Shown here: piece after piece, positions 50,404-59,141 of the stretch | How the letters are laid out: each line of letters opens with the position of its first letter | Position numbering within the stretch: the stretch's first letter is position 1 | Origin: Sporobacter termitidis DSM 10068 | Lineage (GTDB): Bacteria; Bacillota; Clostridia; Oscillospirales; Oscillospiraceae | Direction of reading: 5' to 3' | Assembly (NCBI RefSeq): GCF_900130065.1 | Contig: NZ_FQXV01000003.1 | Location: forward strand, 248,001 to 312,000 | Length of the DNA: 64,000 bases | Notes under the pieces: generated by a model | The model's database searches: none | The model's input: the letters and a program-made list of their open reading frames with translations, nothing else | What the model was told of the DNA's origin: nothing | Translations under genes and position numbers: made by a program

Positions 50404-52008
50404 TTATTCCGCGGCCTGGGTGCGCTTCAATTCGATGTACTCGTCGTACGTCATCGTCCTGTCGACGATCTTGCCGCCGTCGGTGAATTCAACGATGCGG
50501 TTGGCCACGGTCTGGATGAGCTGATGGTCGTGGGTGGTGAAGATGATATTGCCCTTGAAGTCGTCCATGCCGTTGTTGAGCGCCGCGATGCTCTCCAGAT
50601 CGAGATGGTTCGTGGGCTGATCGAACATCAGGACATTCGCCCCCGAGAGCATCATCTTCGACAGCATGCACCGGACCTTTTCGCCGCCCGACAAGACCTT
50701 GACCTGCTTGTAAACGTCGTCGCCGGAAAAGAGCATGCGTCCCAAAAACGTGCGGAGATAGCTCTCGCGCTTGTCCTCGGAAAACTGGCGCATCCAGTCC
50801 ATCAGGTCCAGGTCGCACTCATTGAAATAGGCGGAGTTGTCCTTGGGGAAATAGGCCTGCGTGGTGGAAACGCCCCATTTGACGCTCCCCTCGTCCGGCT
50901 CCAGCTCGCCGGCCAGAATTTTGAACATGGTGGTGATGGCGATCTCATTGGCGCCGATGAAGGCGATCTTGTCGTCGCGCCCCATGATGAAGCTGACGTT
51001 GTCCAGGATCTTGGCGCCGTCGATCGTCTTGGAAACCTCGGTGACAAAGAGCCTGTCCTTGCCCGGCTCCCGCGCCATGGTAAAACCGACCCACGGGTAC
51101 CGGCGGGAAGACGCCGGTATCTCCTCCAGCGTGAGCTTATCGAGGAGCTTGCGGCGGGAGGTCGCCTGGCGGGACTTTGATTTATTGGCCGAGAAGCGCC
51201 GGATGAACTCTTCCAGATCGCGGATTTTATCCTCGCTTTTTTTGTTCTGTTCCTTTGCAAGGCGCTGCATCATCTGGCTGGCGTCGTACCAGAAGTCGTA
51301 GTTGCCCACGTACATCCTGATCTTGTTGTAGTCAATATCGACGATGTGAGTGCAGACCGTATTGAGGAAATACCGGTCATGGGAGACGACGATGACGGTC
51401 CCCTCGTAATCCAGCAGGAAATCCTCCAGCCAGACCACGGAGTTCACGTCCAGGTTGTTCGTCGGCTCGTCCAGCAGGATGATGTCCGGCGTGCCGAACA
51501 GCGCCTGGGCCAGCAGCACCTTGACCTTCTGCCGAGGGTCCATGTCGCTCATCTTGTATTCGTGGTACGATGTGGCGATGCCGAGCCCCTGGAGGAGCTG
51601 GGAGGCGTTCGATTCGGCCTCCCAGCCGCCCAGCTCGGCAAACTCCTCCTCCAGCTCGGCGGCGCGGATGCCGTCGGCATCGGAGAAATCCTCTTTGTTA
51701 TAGATGGCGTCCTTCTCGCGGCCGCACTCGTACAGGCGCATATTGCCCATGATCACCGTCTCGATGACCTTGTAGTCGTCGTACATGTTCTGGTCCTGCT
51801 TGAGGACCGACATGCGGACCTTCTGCTTGATCTCGACATTTCCCGTCGACGGTTCCAGCTCGCCGGCCAGAATTTTGAGGAATGTGGACTTGCCGGACCC
51901 GTTGGCGCCGATGACGCCATAGCAGTTTCCGGCTGTGAACCGAAGGTCGACGCGGGAGAACAGCGGCGTCCCACCGTATTGTAAGCTCAGGTTGTTGACA
52001 GTAATCAT
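50404..52008 (-). CDS. ABC-F family ATPase (YkpA/YbiT-like) with altered ATPase motifs
   Basis: A 534-residue ABC-F protein with two ABC domains and the inter-domain linker (about 245-320). Domain 1: Walker A GANGSGKST and Walker B DIILLDEPTNNLD are intact, but the signature is MSDMDPRQKVKVLLAQAL where relatives have LSGGQKVK. Domain 2: Walker A GANEIAITT lacks the Lys, signature LSGGEKVR is intact, Walker B LMFDQPTNHLD has Gln for the catalytic Glu. Such proteins act on the ribosome in translation. It is not clear whether these changes are lineage-normal or abolish hydrolysis in one or both sites. Soluble protein, no membrane part. Confidence 0.88.
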   Translation of the reverse strand: MITVNNLSLQYGGTPLFSRVDLRFTAGNCYGVIGANGSGKSTFLKILAGELEPSTGNVEIKQKVRMSVLKQDQNMYDDYKVIETVIMGNMRLYECGREKDAIYNKEDFSDADGIRAAELEEEFAELGGWEAESNASQLLQGLGIATSYHEYKMSDMDPRQKVKVLLAQALFGTPDIILLDEPTNNLDVNSVVWLEDFLLDYEGTVIVVSHDRYFLNTVCTHIVDIDYNKIRMYVGNYDFWYDASQMMQRLAKEQNKKSEDKIRDLEEFIRRFSANKSKSRQATSRRKLLDKLTLEEIPASSRRYPWVGFTMAREPGKDRLFVTEVSKTIDGAKILDNVSFIMGRDDKIAFIGANEIAITTMFKILAGELEPDEGSVKWGVSTTQAYFPKDNSAYFNECDLDLMDWMRQFSEDKRESYLRTFLGRMLFSGDDVYKQVKVLSGGEKVRCMLSKMMLSGANVLMFDQPTNHLDLESIAALNNGMDDFKGNIIFTTHDHQLIQTVANRIVEFTDGGKIVDRTMTYDEYIELKRTQAAE

Positions 52009-52068
52009 GAATAATATCCTTTTGTAATTAATAATATGATTGCAGCGCGTTGCCGTGTCGGATGAATC

Positions 52069-52716
52069 TCACTTGAGTTCCTTCGCCTCGGCAACGGCGC
52101 GTTTGCCCATTTCATATGCCCGCCGGCAGTCCTGGGGGAACACCTCGTTGTGGCGCTTTATTCTGTCGTCGACGTCGAACATGCCGGCGTCGTACTTGCC
52201 GTAATCGTCGAACTGGAGCGTGGCGTTGGCCTCGATGAGCTCCGCCGGCCCGATAAAGCGGCTCATGGTCCCGATAAGCCCCTCGTTGAGCGACTTGTGA
52301 AAGCCGAATTCCGGCGCGTTAGTCGTCAAGATAATTTTTACAGGCATACTTTTGGGGGCTCTGACCGTATGCTCTTTATTGTACATGAGGATCGAGAACC
52401 ACAGCCGCTCCAGAAATGCCCGGACGTCGGCCGTCACGTCGCCGAAATAGACCGGCGAGCCGACAATCAGCACGTCGGCGTCCCAGACGTCATCGAGAAC
52501 CCGGGTCAGATCGTCGCGCATGGCGCATTTGGCATAGCTCGGCCCTCCGAGCCTCTTGCAGCCGAAGCAGCTGGTACAGCCCTTGAATTTCAGGTCGATC
52601 AGATGTACCAATTCCGTTTCCGCGCCGGCGTCCCTGCAGCCGCTGAGCGCGCTTTCGAGCATTTGGGCCGTGTTCCATTTCCTTCTAGGGCTCCCGTTGA
52701 CGGCAATAGCTTTCAT
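52069..52716 (-). CDS. Flavodoxin-fold NAD(P)H:FMN reductase, iron-sulfur flavoprotein-like
   Basis: A 215-residue flavoprotein: AVNGSPRRKWNTAQML at the N-terminus binds FMN phosphate, GSPVYFGDVTADVRAFLERL the isoalloxazine side. Between them CTSCFGC and a Cys ten residues later (CX2CX2CX10C) resembles the 4Fe-4S site of iron-sulfur flavoproteins, though the last gap is longer than the usual 4-7. ATG 52716 after AAGGAGG. Confidence 0.82.
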   Translation of the reverse strand: MKAIAVNGSPRRKWNTAQMLESALSGCRDAGAETELVHLIDLKFKGCTSCFGCKRLGGPSYAKCAMRDDLTRVLDDVWDADVLIVGSPVYFGDVTADVRAFLERLWFSILMYNKEHTVRAPKSMPVKIILTTNAPEFGFHKSLNEGLIGTMSRFIGPAELIEANATLQFDDYGKYDAGMFDVDDRIKRHNEVFPQDCRRAYEMGKRAVAEAKELK

Positions 52717-52865
52717 AACAGCCTCCTTCGTGCCGATGGCACAAACAATGTTTTTTATTACCGCAATTATACCAAATCCTATGTATAAAAGAAAAGTCCA
52801 TTTTCGCATTGCGCATTGAATAAATTAAAGCAATCGCCATGAACTGAGGACCGGTGAGCATCGAT

Positions 52866-54134
52866 ATGAAATTATTCAGAAGCGCCGCGCTTTTTCTCTG
52901 CATCACCCTGAGCGCCGCCTTTGCCCCCGCAGCGGCGGCCGGCAGCCAGCCGAGCCAGCCGGTAACGCAATACGCGGCGGAGCTGTCGCAGCGCACGGGC
53001 TTAAAATATTTTAAAAGCGAGAACACCCAGCGGTATATCGACTATAAGACGATCCATCCCGATTATTCGTGGGAAACCGTCCTCACCTACGTCAATATCG
53101 GCCTGGACACGTATTTCTATACAAATCCCGTCGTCCCGGCCGACCCCGGCGCCGTCGACGTGCTCGTCAATAAGTATCATCCGCTGCCGCCGGACTTTAT
53201 ACCGGCGCACCTTGAAACCATCAGCGCCCACTACAGCTCCGGCACGCGCCAGCTCACCCACGCGGCCCGCGTCGCTTTTGAAAAAATGTGCGCCGACGCC
53301 AAAAAGCTGGGCTACAGCATCTACGCCACCTCCGCGTACAGGAGCTATAGCAGGCAGCAGTCGGTTTACAGCAGCTTTCTTGACCCGGGTGACCCCAGCT
53401 CCGCCGCAGCGCAGGAGCTGTTGGCGGCGCGGCCCGGCTACAGCGAGCATCAAACGGGGCTGGCCGTGGACGTCATCCGGGCCAACGCCGCGCTGATGAA
53501 TACCGCCGTATATAAATGGTACGCAAAAAACGCCCATAAATACGGGTTCATCATCCGGTACCCCTACGCGAAGGAACCGATCCTCGGATATACGAACGAG
53601 CCGTGGCACCTGCGTTATCTCGGCGTCCGGCTGGCCACCGCCGTCTACAACAGCGGCCTGACGTACGACGAATATTACGCGCGGGAGATCGACGTCCCCG
53701 CAAAGGGCGCCGACGCGCTGGCTGTGGGCGTAACCTCCAGCTCCGCCGTCACCGCCGGCGGCAGGACGGCGCAGCTGGCCACATACGATGTCCTGGGCGC
53801 GACGTATTACAAGCTGCGCGATTTCGCGGCCGTGCTGAACGGCACCGAGATGCAGTTCGATATTGTCTGGGACGACGCGGCGCGCAGGATCGTCCTCCTT
53901 TATGGCGAGGCCTATTCCGGCCAGGCGCCGCCCGCCGCCTTTGAACCCGGCCGCGCCGCGCCCCTCACGGCGGTCAGCGCGGGATTTTACACCGCCGGCG
54001 CCTCGTTTGACATGGCGTCATATGCCTCAGGCGGGTCGACCTATTACACGCTGGGCGACATTCTGCAGATGCTCGGCCTTACCGCCACGGACGACGGTCA
54101 CGGCGGCCTCATCCTCTCCCCGGCCGCCGCTTAG
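52866..54134 (+). CDS. Secreted D-Ala-D-Ala carboxypeptidase, VanY/M15 family, with stalk-type C-terminal domain
   Basis: A 422-residue exported protein with signal peptide (about 1-25, AAAAG). The M15 domain has SAYRSYSRQQSVY, SEHQTGLAVDV (His about 195, Asp about 202) and EPWHLRYLG, the zinc ligands and active-site Glu of VanY. The C-terminal part has two copper-amine-oxidase-N-like repeats (YYKLRDFAAVLNGTEM and YYTLGDILQMLGL), likely cell-wall binding. I chose ATG 52866; GTG 52854 is possible. It trims peptidoglycan side chains. Confidence 0.88.
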   Translation: MKLFRSAALFLCITLSAAFAPAAAAGSQPSQPVTQYAAELSQRTGLKYFKSENTQRYIDYKTIHPDYSWETVLTYVNIGLDTYFYTNPVVPADPGAVDVLVNKYHPLPPDFIPAHLETISAHYSSGTRQLTHAARVAFEKMCADAKKLGYSIYATSAYRSYSRQQSVYSSFLDPGDPSSAAAQELLAARPGYSEHQTGLAVDVIRANAALMNTAVYKWYAKNAHKYGFIIRYPYAKEPILGYTNEPWHLRYLGVRLATAVYNSGLTYDEYYAREIDVPAKGADALAVGVTSSSAVTAGGRTAQLATYDVLGATYYKLRDFAAVLNGTEMQFDIVWDDAARRIVLLYGEAYSGQAPPAAFEPGRAAPLTAVSAGFYTAGASFDMASYASGGSTYYTLGDILQMLGLTATDDGHGGLILSPAAA

Positions 54135-54145
54135 TACCCGCATAC

Positions 54146-54175
54146 AAAAAACCTTGCCTCCGGCAAGGTTTTTTA
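54146..54175. terminator. Rho-independent terminator
   Basis: ACCTTGCC/GGCAAGGT stem extended by A and T tracts, 12 bp after the VanY-type stop. Confidence 0.88.
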
Positions 54176-54256
54176 TTTATATGCCCGTAGGGGCGATCTG
54201 TATCGCCCTGATCGCCCGTTGGTCCGCTGGCAAAGCCAAAAGGGTCTTTTCGCCGG

Positions 54257-54646
54257 TTACCTCAAATCCAAATAGAAATAGAGACAGCCGACGAGAGTGA
54301 GCACGACCGATATCCCGATGATGAGCTTTGATCTGCCTTTCCCGACATATCCCGGCTCCTTCTCGCGTGCCGCCTCGGAAAGTCCCTGCAACAAAAAGCC
54401 GACACCGAACAGCACCCCGCCGACGTAGGTTTTGCCGACGTTTCCAAATTCCAGCAGCAACAGCAAGCAGCTGACCGCCAGAAACACATTGCTGAGCAGA
54501 TGTAGCTTTTTGAATTTCGGGGCGTTTTTATCGAAGATACTGCCGCCCCCTCCCGTTCCGACGCCCAGAGGGCCGCCGCAGTTGGGGCACTTCTTTGACG
54601 TGTCGTTGACAATTCTTTTGCATTTTGGGCAGGTGACCATCGCCAT
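54257..54646 (-). CDS. Zinc-ribbon membrane protein
   Basis: A 129-residue protein with an N-terminal zinc ribbon (CPKCKRI ... CPNCGGP), a Gly-rich linker and three hydrophobic segments (about 50-70, 75-90, 105-125). No known function. Start ATG after GAGGAGAATCAGGT. Confidence 0.7.
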   Translation of the reverse strand: MAMVTCPKCKRIVNDTSKKCPNCGGPLGVGTGGGGSIFDKNAPKFKKLHLLSNVFLAVSCLLLLLEFGNVGKTYVGGVLFGVGFLLQGLSEAAREKEPGYVGKGRSKLIIGISVVLTLVGCLYFYLDLR

Positions 54647-54747
54647 ACCTGATTCTCCTCAGTAAAAGTAATACCAGCATTATATCATCAAGACGGCGTA
54701 TTGACAATTCAAATCGTGCCCGGGCCGCAAAGGCCGCCGGAGCCTTG

Positions 54748-55590
54748 TCAGGACGCGGTGCCCTTTTCCGCGCGCACGCAGGGATTGGTGTTTTCACAGG
54801 GAACGCCCACCTGGCATTTGCCGCAGCCGTACCGGGGTTTAAAAAACAGGCTGGTGCCTCTCATAAACACCGAGCAGTCCCGATTCGATTTGCCGTCTTT
54901 CGAAAACGCGCCGGCCGGACATTTTTTCAGGCAGACGCCGCACCTGATGCAGTAATCGTAAAGGCCCGTGTAATTCCTGGCGGTAGGCTCCAGGTCCATG
55001 TCGGTCACAACGCTGAAAAACCGCCCTGCCGTACCGAGCTCCGTGATGATGCACGTATTGAGGCCAAAGGTCCCAAGACCGCAAACATACGCCACATGCC
55101 GTTCCGACCAGTTACTGGTATAGGCCGGGAGCGCCTTGCCCGGGATGTTCACATTAAAATCAAAGCGCTCGTCAATGGACGGCGAAACCGCGTGATGACC
55201 GGCTTTTATAATTTCATCGCGAATGGCGGCGCTCACCTCATTGATGAACATCTGGCCCTCGATCCTGCCATAGAGCCATTCCAGGGCAGGGATGTCCTTA
55301 TCGCGCTTATTCGCGTCCTTCACACGGTCCGAAAGCGGCAAAAAGAAGCTGATGACGCTCCTGGCGCCCGGCAGCCACTGCTCCGGCCGCATAAAATGAG
55401 GGCCGATCGCGGCTGGGGCCAAAAGGGCCTCAAACGCCTCGTCATCCGCCGCCGCGACGCCCGTGACGGGCCTTTCAAAAAGCCGCATTCCAAGATATGC
55501 GGCATCGGAGTTCGTTTCGGCCTGTATGTAATTTTTCGGCGACTGATCCGTAATGTCTCCGGCCAGCTTCAGCAAATGCTCTTTATCCAT
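54748..55590 (-). CDS. QueG-like double 4Fe-4S ferredoxin protein
   Basis: A 280-residue protein related to epoxyqueuosine reductase. The two-cluster region is CIRCGVCLKKCPAGAF followed by a separate cysteine and YGCGKCQVGVPCE; upstream are GLGTFGLNTCIITELG and a corrinoid-binding-type N-terminal part. It lacks the HEAT-repeat C-terminus of full QueG, so it may be another member of this family such as a reductase of unknown substrate. ATG after GAGGAATTGCGTT. Confidence 0.78.
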   Translation of the reverse strand: MDKEHLLKLAGDITDQSPKNYIQAETNSDAAYLGMRLFERPVTGVAAADDEAFEALLAPAAIGPHFMRPEQWLPGARSVISFFLPLSDRVKDANKRDKDIPALEWLYGRIEGQMFINEVSAAIRDEIIKAGHHAVSPSIDERFDFNVNIPGKALPAYTSNWSERHVAYVCGLGTFGLNTCIITELGTAGRFFSVVTDMDLEPTARNYTGLYDYCIRCGVCLKKCPAGAFSKDGKSNRDCSVFMRGTSLFFKPRYGCGKCQVGVPCENTNPCVRAEKGTAS

Positions 55591-55821
55591 AACGCAATTC
55601 CTCCTCAGATACGAACGCGGCGGCGCCGCTTTACTTATTAGATTATATAATAGGCATGTCTAAAAAATCTAATAATTAATCCGCATCAGAACGCGCGCAT
55701 TTATTAATAATCCTGATAAGTCCCGCGATGAGCATCTTTTCAGCAAGTACTCATGCCATAAATTATCATTGTGTCCCCGCCGTCTCTACTAAAAACCATA
55801 AGGTCCTTTTCTATGATCTGC
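55591..55821. other. A/T-rich non-coding region
   Basis: No gene seen between the divergent QueG-like gene and the DtxR promoter; several short A/T-rich repeats without clear structure. Confidence 0.35.
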
Positions 55822-55872
55822 TTGCATTTCTCGTCAAAAAATGGTAAGATCAGATAGTTAGAACACTCTAAC
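55822..55872 (+). promoter_or_regulatory. Promoter with iron-box-like operator C
   Basis: TTGCAT (55822-55827), 17 bp, TAAGAT (55845-55850). GTTAGAACACTCTAAC (55857-55872) lies at the expected transcription start, which fits repression. It precedes the DtxR-like gene by 37 bp. Confidence 0.7.
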
Positions 55873-55909
55873 TTCGACGTTGATCCTTGGTAAAGGAGCT
55901 GATAAACCT

Positions 55910-56719
55910 ATGCTTACCCCACGGCAGGCGCGGTACCTGCTTGCCATCCATGAGATGCGCGGCAGGGAGCGCAGCATGAGCAGGCTGGCCGAGACGCTGG
56001 GCGTCAGCAAGCCCAGTGTAACGAATATGATCAATGCCTTTAAACAAAAGGGCCTTGTGGACAAGGGGGGCAGTCTTGTCCTTACGGCGCAGGGGAAGGC
56101 TTTGGCCAACGAAATTTTAAGCCGGCAAGCTCTTTTAAGCGCGTATTTCTCCAGGGAGTTGGGACTTGCCGCTGAAGACATCCGAAACGACGTGCTGGCG
56201 CTGATGTTTGAAATGTCGTCGAAGTTTACGGAGAGCCTGATACGAAAAATCGAAACGGACGCGGCAAAGGCTGAGCTCCGAAGGTTTTCCGGCAGCGTCT
56301 ACCTGACAAATTTTGAGGGAATCCTGCCTGATGGAATATACGAGCTTCCATTCAGGCTGCTGAAGGAAAATAACGGACAGCTTTCCATGGGCGACAAGGG
56401 TTTTATCCATCCGGCGAGACTGGTAGTGACGGGCGGCTTCGGTGTTATTAGCCTTCGGGCGGTACCGGTCACCCACAAGGCGCTGCGGGGCGATCTTTTG
56501 AAAGGCAGGCTCGCCCGGCTGTTTTACTGGAACGGCGCGGACTTTGCCGAAGCAGCGGAGCAGGACGGCGTTTATTCCCTGCCGGTCATGGGGATGCACT
56601 GGCGCCACGATGCGGAAAAGAATGTGGACTTTGGGGTGGTGCGGATCAAGGTCCATGCCAGCGTCGGCATTTTTAACATGCCCGACAGCGTCGCCGACCT
56701 GGCGATTTATCTTGAATAA
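55910..56719 (+). CDS. DtxR-family-like regulator with unusual C-terminal domain (first copy)
   Basis: A 269-residue regulator. Residues 1-65 are a DtxR/MntR-type winged helix (LTPRQARYLLAI, MSRLAETLGVSKPSVTNMINAF, KGLVDK). The dimerisation helices follow, but residues at the positions of the usual metal ligands look different: the MntR RHELL His is Gln (RQALL) and the DVEGIEHH block reads DVLALMFE. Residues about 140-269 form a domain shared with the second copy at 60.8 kb (LSMGDKGFIHPAR) and not an SH3/FeoA domain I recognise. Start ATG 55910 after AAAGGAG. An operator-like site covers its promoter and another follows its stop. Confidence 0.8.
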   Translation: MLTPRQARYLLAIHEMRGRERSMSRLAETLGVSKPSVTNMINAFKQKGLVDKGGSLVLTAQGKALANEILSRQALLSAYFSRELGLAAEDIRNDVLALMFEMSSKFTESLIRKIETDAAKAELRRFSGSVYLTNFEGILPDGIYELPFRLLKENNGQLSMGDKGFIHPARLVVTGGFGVISLRAVPVTHKALRGDLLKGRLARLFYWNGADFAEAAEQDGVYSLPVMGMHWRHDAEKNVDFGVVRIKVHASVGIFNMPDSVADLAIYLE

Positions 56720-56732
56720 AAAAATTTTTTGC

Positions 56733-56760
56733 AGCGATGTTAGATTATTCTAACATCGCT
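56733..56760. terminator. Hairpin terminator containing iron-box-like operator D
   Basis: A 12-bp perfect stem, AGCGATGTTAGA/TCTAACATCGCT with loop TTAT, followed by CTTTTT, 14 bp after the DtxR-like stop. The centre is GTTAGATTATTCTAAC (56739-56754), so the terminator and an iron-box-like site are the same sequence. Confidence 0.7.
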
Positions 56761-56852
56761 CTTTTTCCGACTCCCCTATTTACTAAATGGAATCGCCCGC
56801 AAAATTAGCTCTGATTAACGAAAAACGGGCAAAACAGGGATATTGGGACTTG

Positions 56853-56881
56853 TTGACAACGAAAAGCCGGTGTGTTATGGT
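56853..56881 (+). promoter_or_regulatory. Promoter upstream of the DUF454-CydD operon
   Basis: TTGACA (56853-56858), 17 bp, TATGGT (56876-56881). The surrounding TTGTTGACAACGAAAA is nearly the same at 61.8 kb. Confidence 0.55.
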
Positions 56882-56984
56882 TCGGGCAGTGAAGGTAAAA
56901 TTCACTGCCACACTCGGCAAAAGCTTAAACGCCGCGCCGGGCGGCTTTGCAAAGACGCCGATGGCGTTCATTTTTCGCTCGGAT

Positions 56985-57000
56985 GTTAGTCTCATCTAAC
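56985..57000. promoter_or_regulatory. Iron-box-like operator E
   Basis: GTTAGTCTCATCTAAC, 23 bp before the ABC gene start and about 100 bp downstream of the promoter. Confidence 0.65.
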
Positions 57001-57023
57001 AGCAAATCTTTTTGGAGGTCCCC

Positions 57024-59141
57024 ATGGCGAAGGCTATATACATCACACTGGGTTTCTTATTCCTGTTTCTGGGAGCCATCGGCGTTGTGCTGCCGTTTTT
57101 ACCCACCACCCCGTTCCTGCTCGCGGCCGCGTTTTGTTTTGCCCGCGGCTCCGCGCGCTTTCACCGCTGGTTTACGGAGACAAAGCTATACCGGAAGTAC
57201 CTGGGCGACTATGTAAAGAAACGCGCCATGACGACCGCGGCAAAGCTGAAGGTCCTCGCAAGCGTGACGGCATTGCTGGCGCTCGGGGGCTTCCTCACGC
57301 ACAGCCTGCATGCGCGAATCGCCATGGGTGTGGTTCTGCTTGGACACTATTATTATTTTCTGTTCAGGATGAAGACCATACAGCCGGAAAAGCCCGCTTC
57401 CGCCCGAAAAAGACTTTGGGATTTGATCGGCGGCGCGCGAAAGGACGTGGCGCTGACCGTATTGTTCCGATGGCTTGCGCTTTTGGGCAGTATTGCGGCC
57501 ACGGCCTCTTTTGCGTATCTGCTGCAAAAAGGCTTCGCGCAGGTGTTTTCTCCGGCGGTGCTCCTTATACCGGCGCTGGTTTTTGCCGCGGCCATTGCTT
57601 TTCGTTTTTTCTGCATTCGGCTCGGGACGGAATTTTCACGCCGCACCTCGGCGAAGGTCAAAAAGACGCTGCGCGCGCAAATTTATGACAAGCTTTTAAG
57701 CCTTGGCCTGTCTTACAGGGAAAAGACCTCGACGGCCGCCGTCGCGCAGATGTCGGTAGAGGGTGTGGAGCAGCTCCAGGTCTATTTGAGCGGCTTTCTG
57801 CCCCAGCTTTTTTACAGTGTGCTGGCCCCGGTCACGCTGTTTTGCCTCTTTGCTCTTTTCAACCTGCGGGTGGCGGCGATCCTGCTGGCCCTTGTCCCTC
57901 TTATCCCCCTGTGCATGCTGCTGATCGGGAAAATTGCCGGAAAGCTGATGAAAAAGCACTGGGGCCAGTATACCGACCTCGGCCGCGGTTTTCTGGAAAG
58001 CCTCCAGGGGCTGACCACTTTAAAAATTTATAACGCCGATGAAAAAAGGCACGAGGCGATGAATGCGTCCGCCGAGGGGTTCCGGAAAATAACGATGAAG
58101 GTGCTGCGTATGCAGTTGGGCTCCGTCACGGTGATGGACCTGATCGCCTACGGCGGGACGGCGCTGGGCGTCTGGGCAGCCCTGTCGGAGGTCTCCGCGG
58201 GAAATATGCAGCTGTGGGGCGGCGTTCTGGTCATTCTGCTTTCTTCGGAGTTTTTTCTCCCGTTGCGCCTGCTGGGCTCCTTCTTCCACTCCTCTATGAA
58301 CGGCCTCGCGGCGGCTGAGGACATCTTCAGTCTTCTGGACAGCCCCGAGCCGGAGCAAAAAACCGACGCCGCTGAAGCCTTCGACATCCGGCTTACCGCT
58401 TGCGGCTTTGCGTATGAACCGGGCCGGTCGGCGTTGCAGGAGCTGTCCTTGACGTTGCCGGCGGGCAGCTTTGTTTCCGTTATCGGGGAATCGGGCTGCG
58501 GCAAGAGTACCCTGGCGAATATCCTCTCGGGAACCTTGCAGAGCTATACAGGTTCCGTACTCCTCGGCGGGGCGGAGCTGTCCGGGATGAGCGGCGAGAG
58601 CATCAGGCGACGTATTGCCCTGGTAGAGCACAATTCGTATATCTTTAAAGGTACAGTGGCCGACAACCTGTCCATGGGCTGCCCCGGGGCATCCGACAAG
58701 GCTATGTGGGATGCGCTCCATAAAGCGGGCCTTGACGAATTTGTCATAGCCGAGGGCGGGCTCGGCATGCCGCTTCGGGAGGGCGGTTCAAATCTTTCCG
58801 GCGGTCAGCGCCAGCGCCTCGCTATGGCGCGGGTTCTGCTATACGATGCCGACGTCTACATCTTCGACGAGGCCACCTCCAACATGGACGCGGAAAGCGA
58901 GGCCTGGATTATGGAAACACTGTACGCACTTTCCGAAAGCGGGAAAACGGTGATTTTAATTACCCACCGCATGGCGCTGGCGCGCCGGAGCCCGAGGATT
59001 CTCGTCATGAGGGACGGCGCGGTGGCGGGCATCGGGACGCATGACGCGCTGTACCGTGAAAACCCCTATTACGCCGGGCTGTTTGACGTCCAGCACAGCC
59101 TGGAGCATTTTGAGGAAACAACGGAGGGCGTTTTATGCTGA
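57024..59141 (+). CDS. DUF454 domain fused to CydD-like ABC transporter half
   Basis: A 705-residue fusion. Residues 1 to ~115 are a DUF454 (YbaN-like) membrane domain: FLFLFLGAIGVVLPFLPTTP, CFARGSARFHRWF and KLKVLASVTALLAL. From ~130 follows a CydD-type exporter: six membrane segments, then Walker A GESGCGKST (about 487), signature NLSGGQRQRLAMAR, Walker B VYIFDEATSNMD and ITHRMALA. CydDC moves reductant or heme-related compounds out of the cytosol for cytochrome bd assembly. ATG 57024 follows GGAGG; a TTG at 57012 overlaps that site. It overlaps the CydC-like gene by seven bases. Iron-box-like sites lie upstream. Confidence 0.87.
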   Translation: MAKAIYITLGFLFLFLGAIGVVLPFLPTTPFLLAAAFCFARGSARFHRWFTETKLYRKYLGDYVKKRAMTTAAKLKVLASVTALLALGGFLTHSLHARIAMGVVLLGHYYYFLFRMKTIQPEKPASARKRLWDLIGGARKDVALTVLFRWLALLGSIAATASFAYLLQKGFAQVFSPAVLLIPALVFAAAIAFRFFCIRLGTEFSRRTSAKVKKTLRAQIYDKLLSLGLSYREKTSTAAVAQMSVEGVEQLQVYLSGFLPQLFYSVLAPVTLFCLFALFNLRVAAILLALVPLIPLCMLLIGKIAGKLMKKHWGQYTDLGRGFLESLQGLTTLKIYNADEKRHEAMNASAEGFRKITMKVLRMQLGSVTVMDLIAYGGTALGVWAALSEVSAGNMQLWGGVLVILLSSEFFLPLRLLGSFFHSSMNGLAAAEDIFSLLDSPEPEQKTDAAEAFDIRLTACGFAYEPGRSALQELSLTLPAGSFVSVIGESGCGKSTLANILSGTLQSYTGSVLLGGAELSGMSGESIRRRIALVEHNSYIFKGTVADNLSMGCPGASDKAMWDALHKAGLDEFVIAEGGLGMPLREGGSNLSGGQRQRLAMARVLLYDADVYIFDEATSNMDAESEAWIMETLYALSESGKTVILITHRMALARRSPRILVMRDGAVAGIGTHDALYRENPYYAGLFDVQHSLEHFEETTEGVLC

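Noticed and set aside
56787-56999. 70-codon frame resembling a truncated HPr protein (KVKFTATLGKSLNAAPGG...FRSDVSLI)
   Set aside because: The likeness is weak: the active-site His motif GLHARPA is absent and the frame stops in the operator. Kept only as part of the twin-leader finding.
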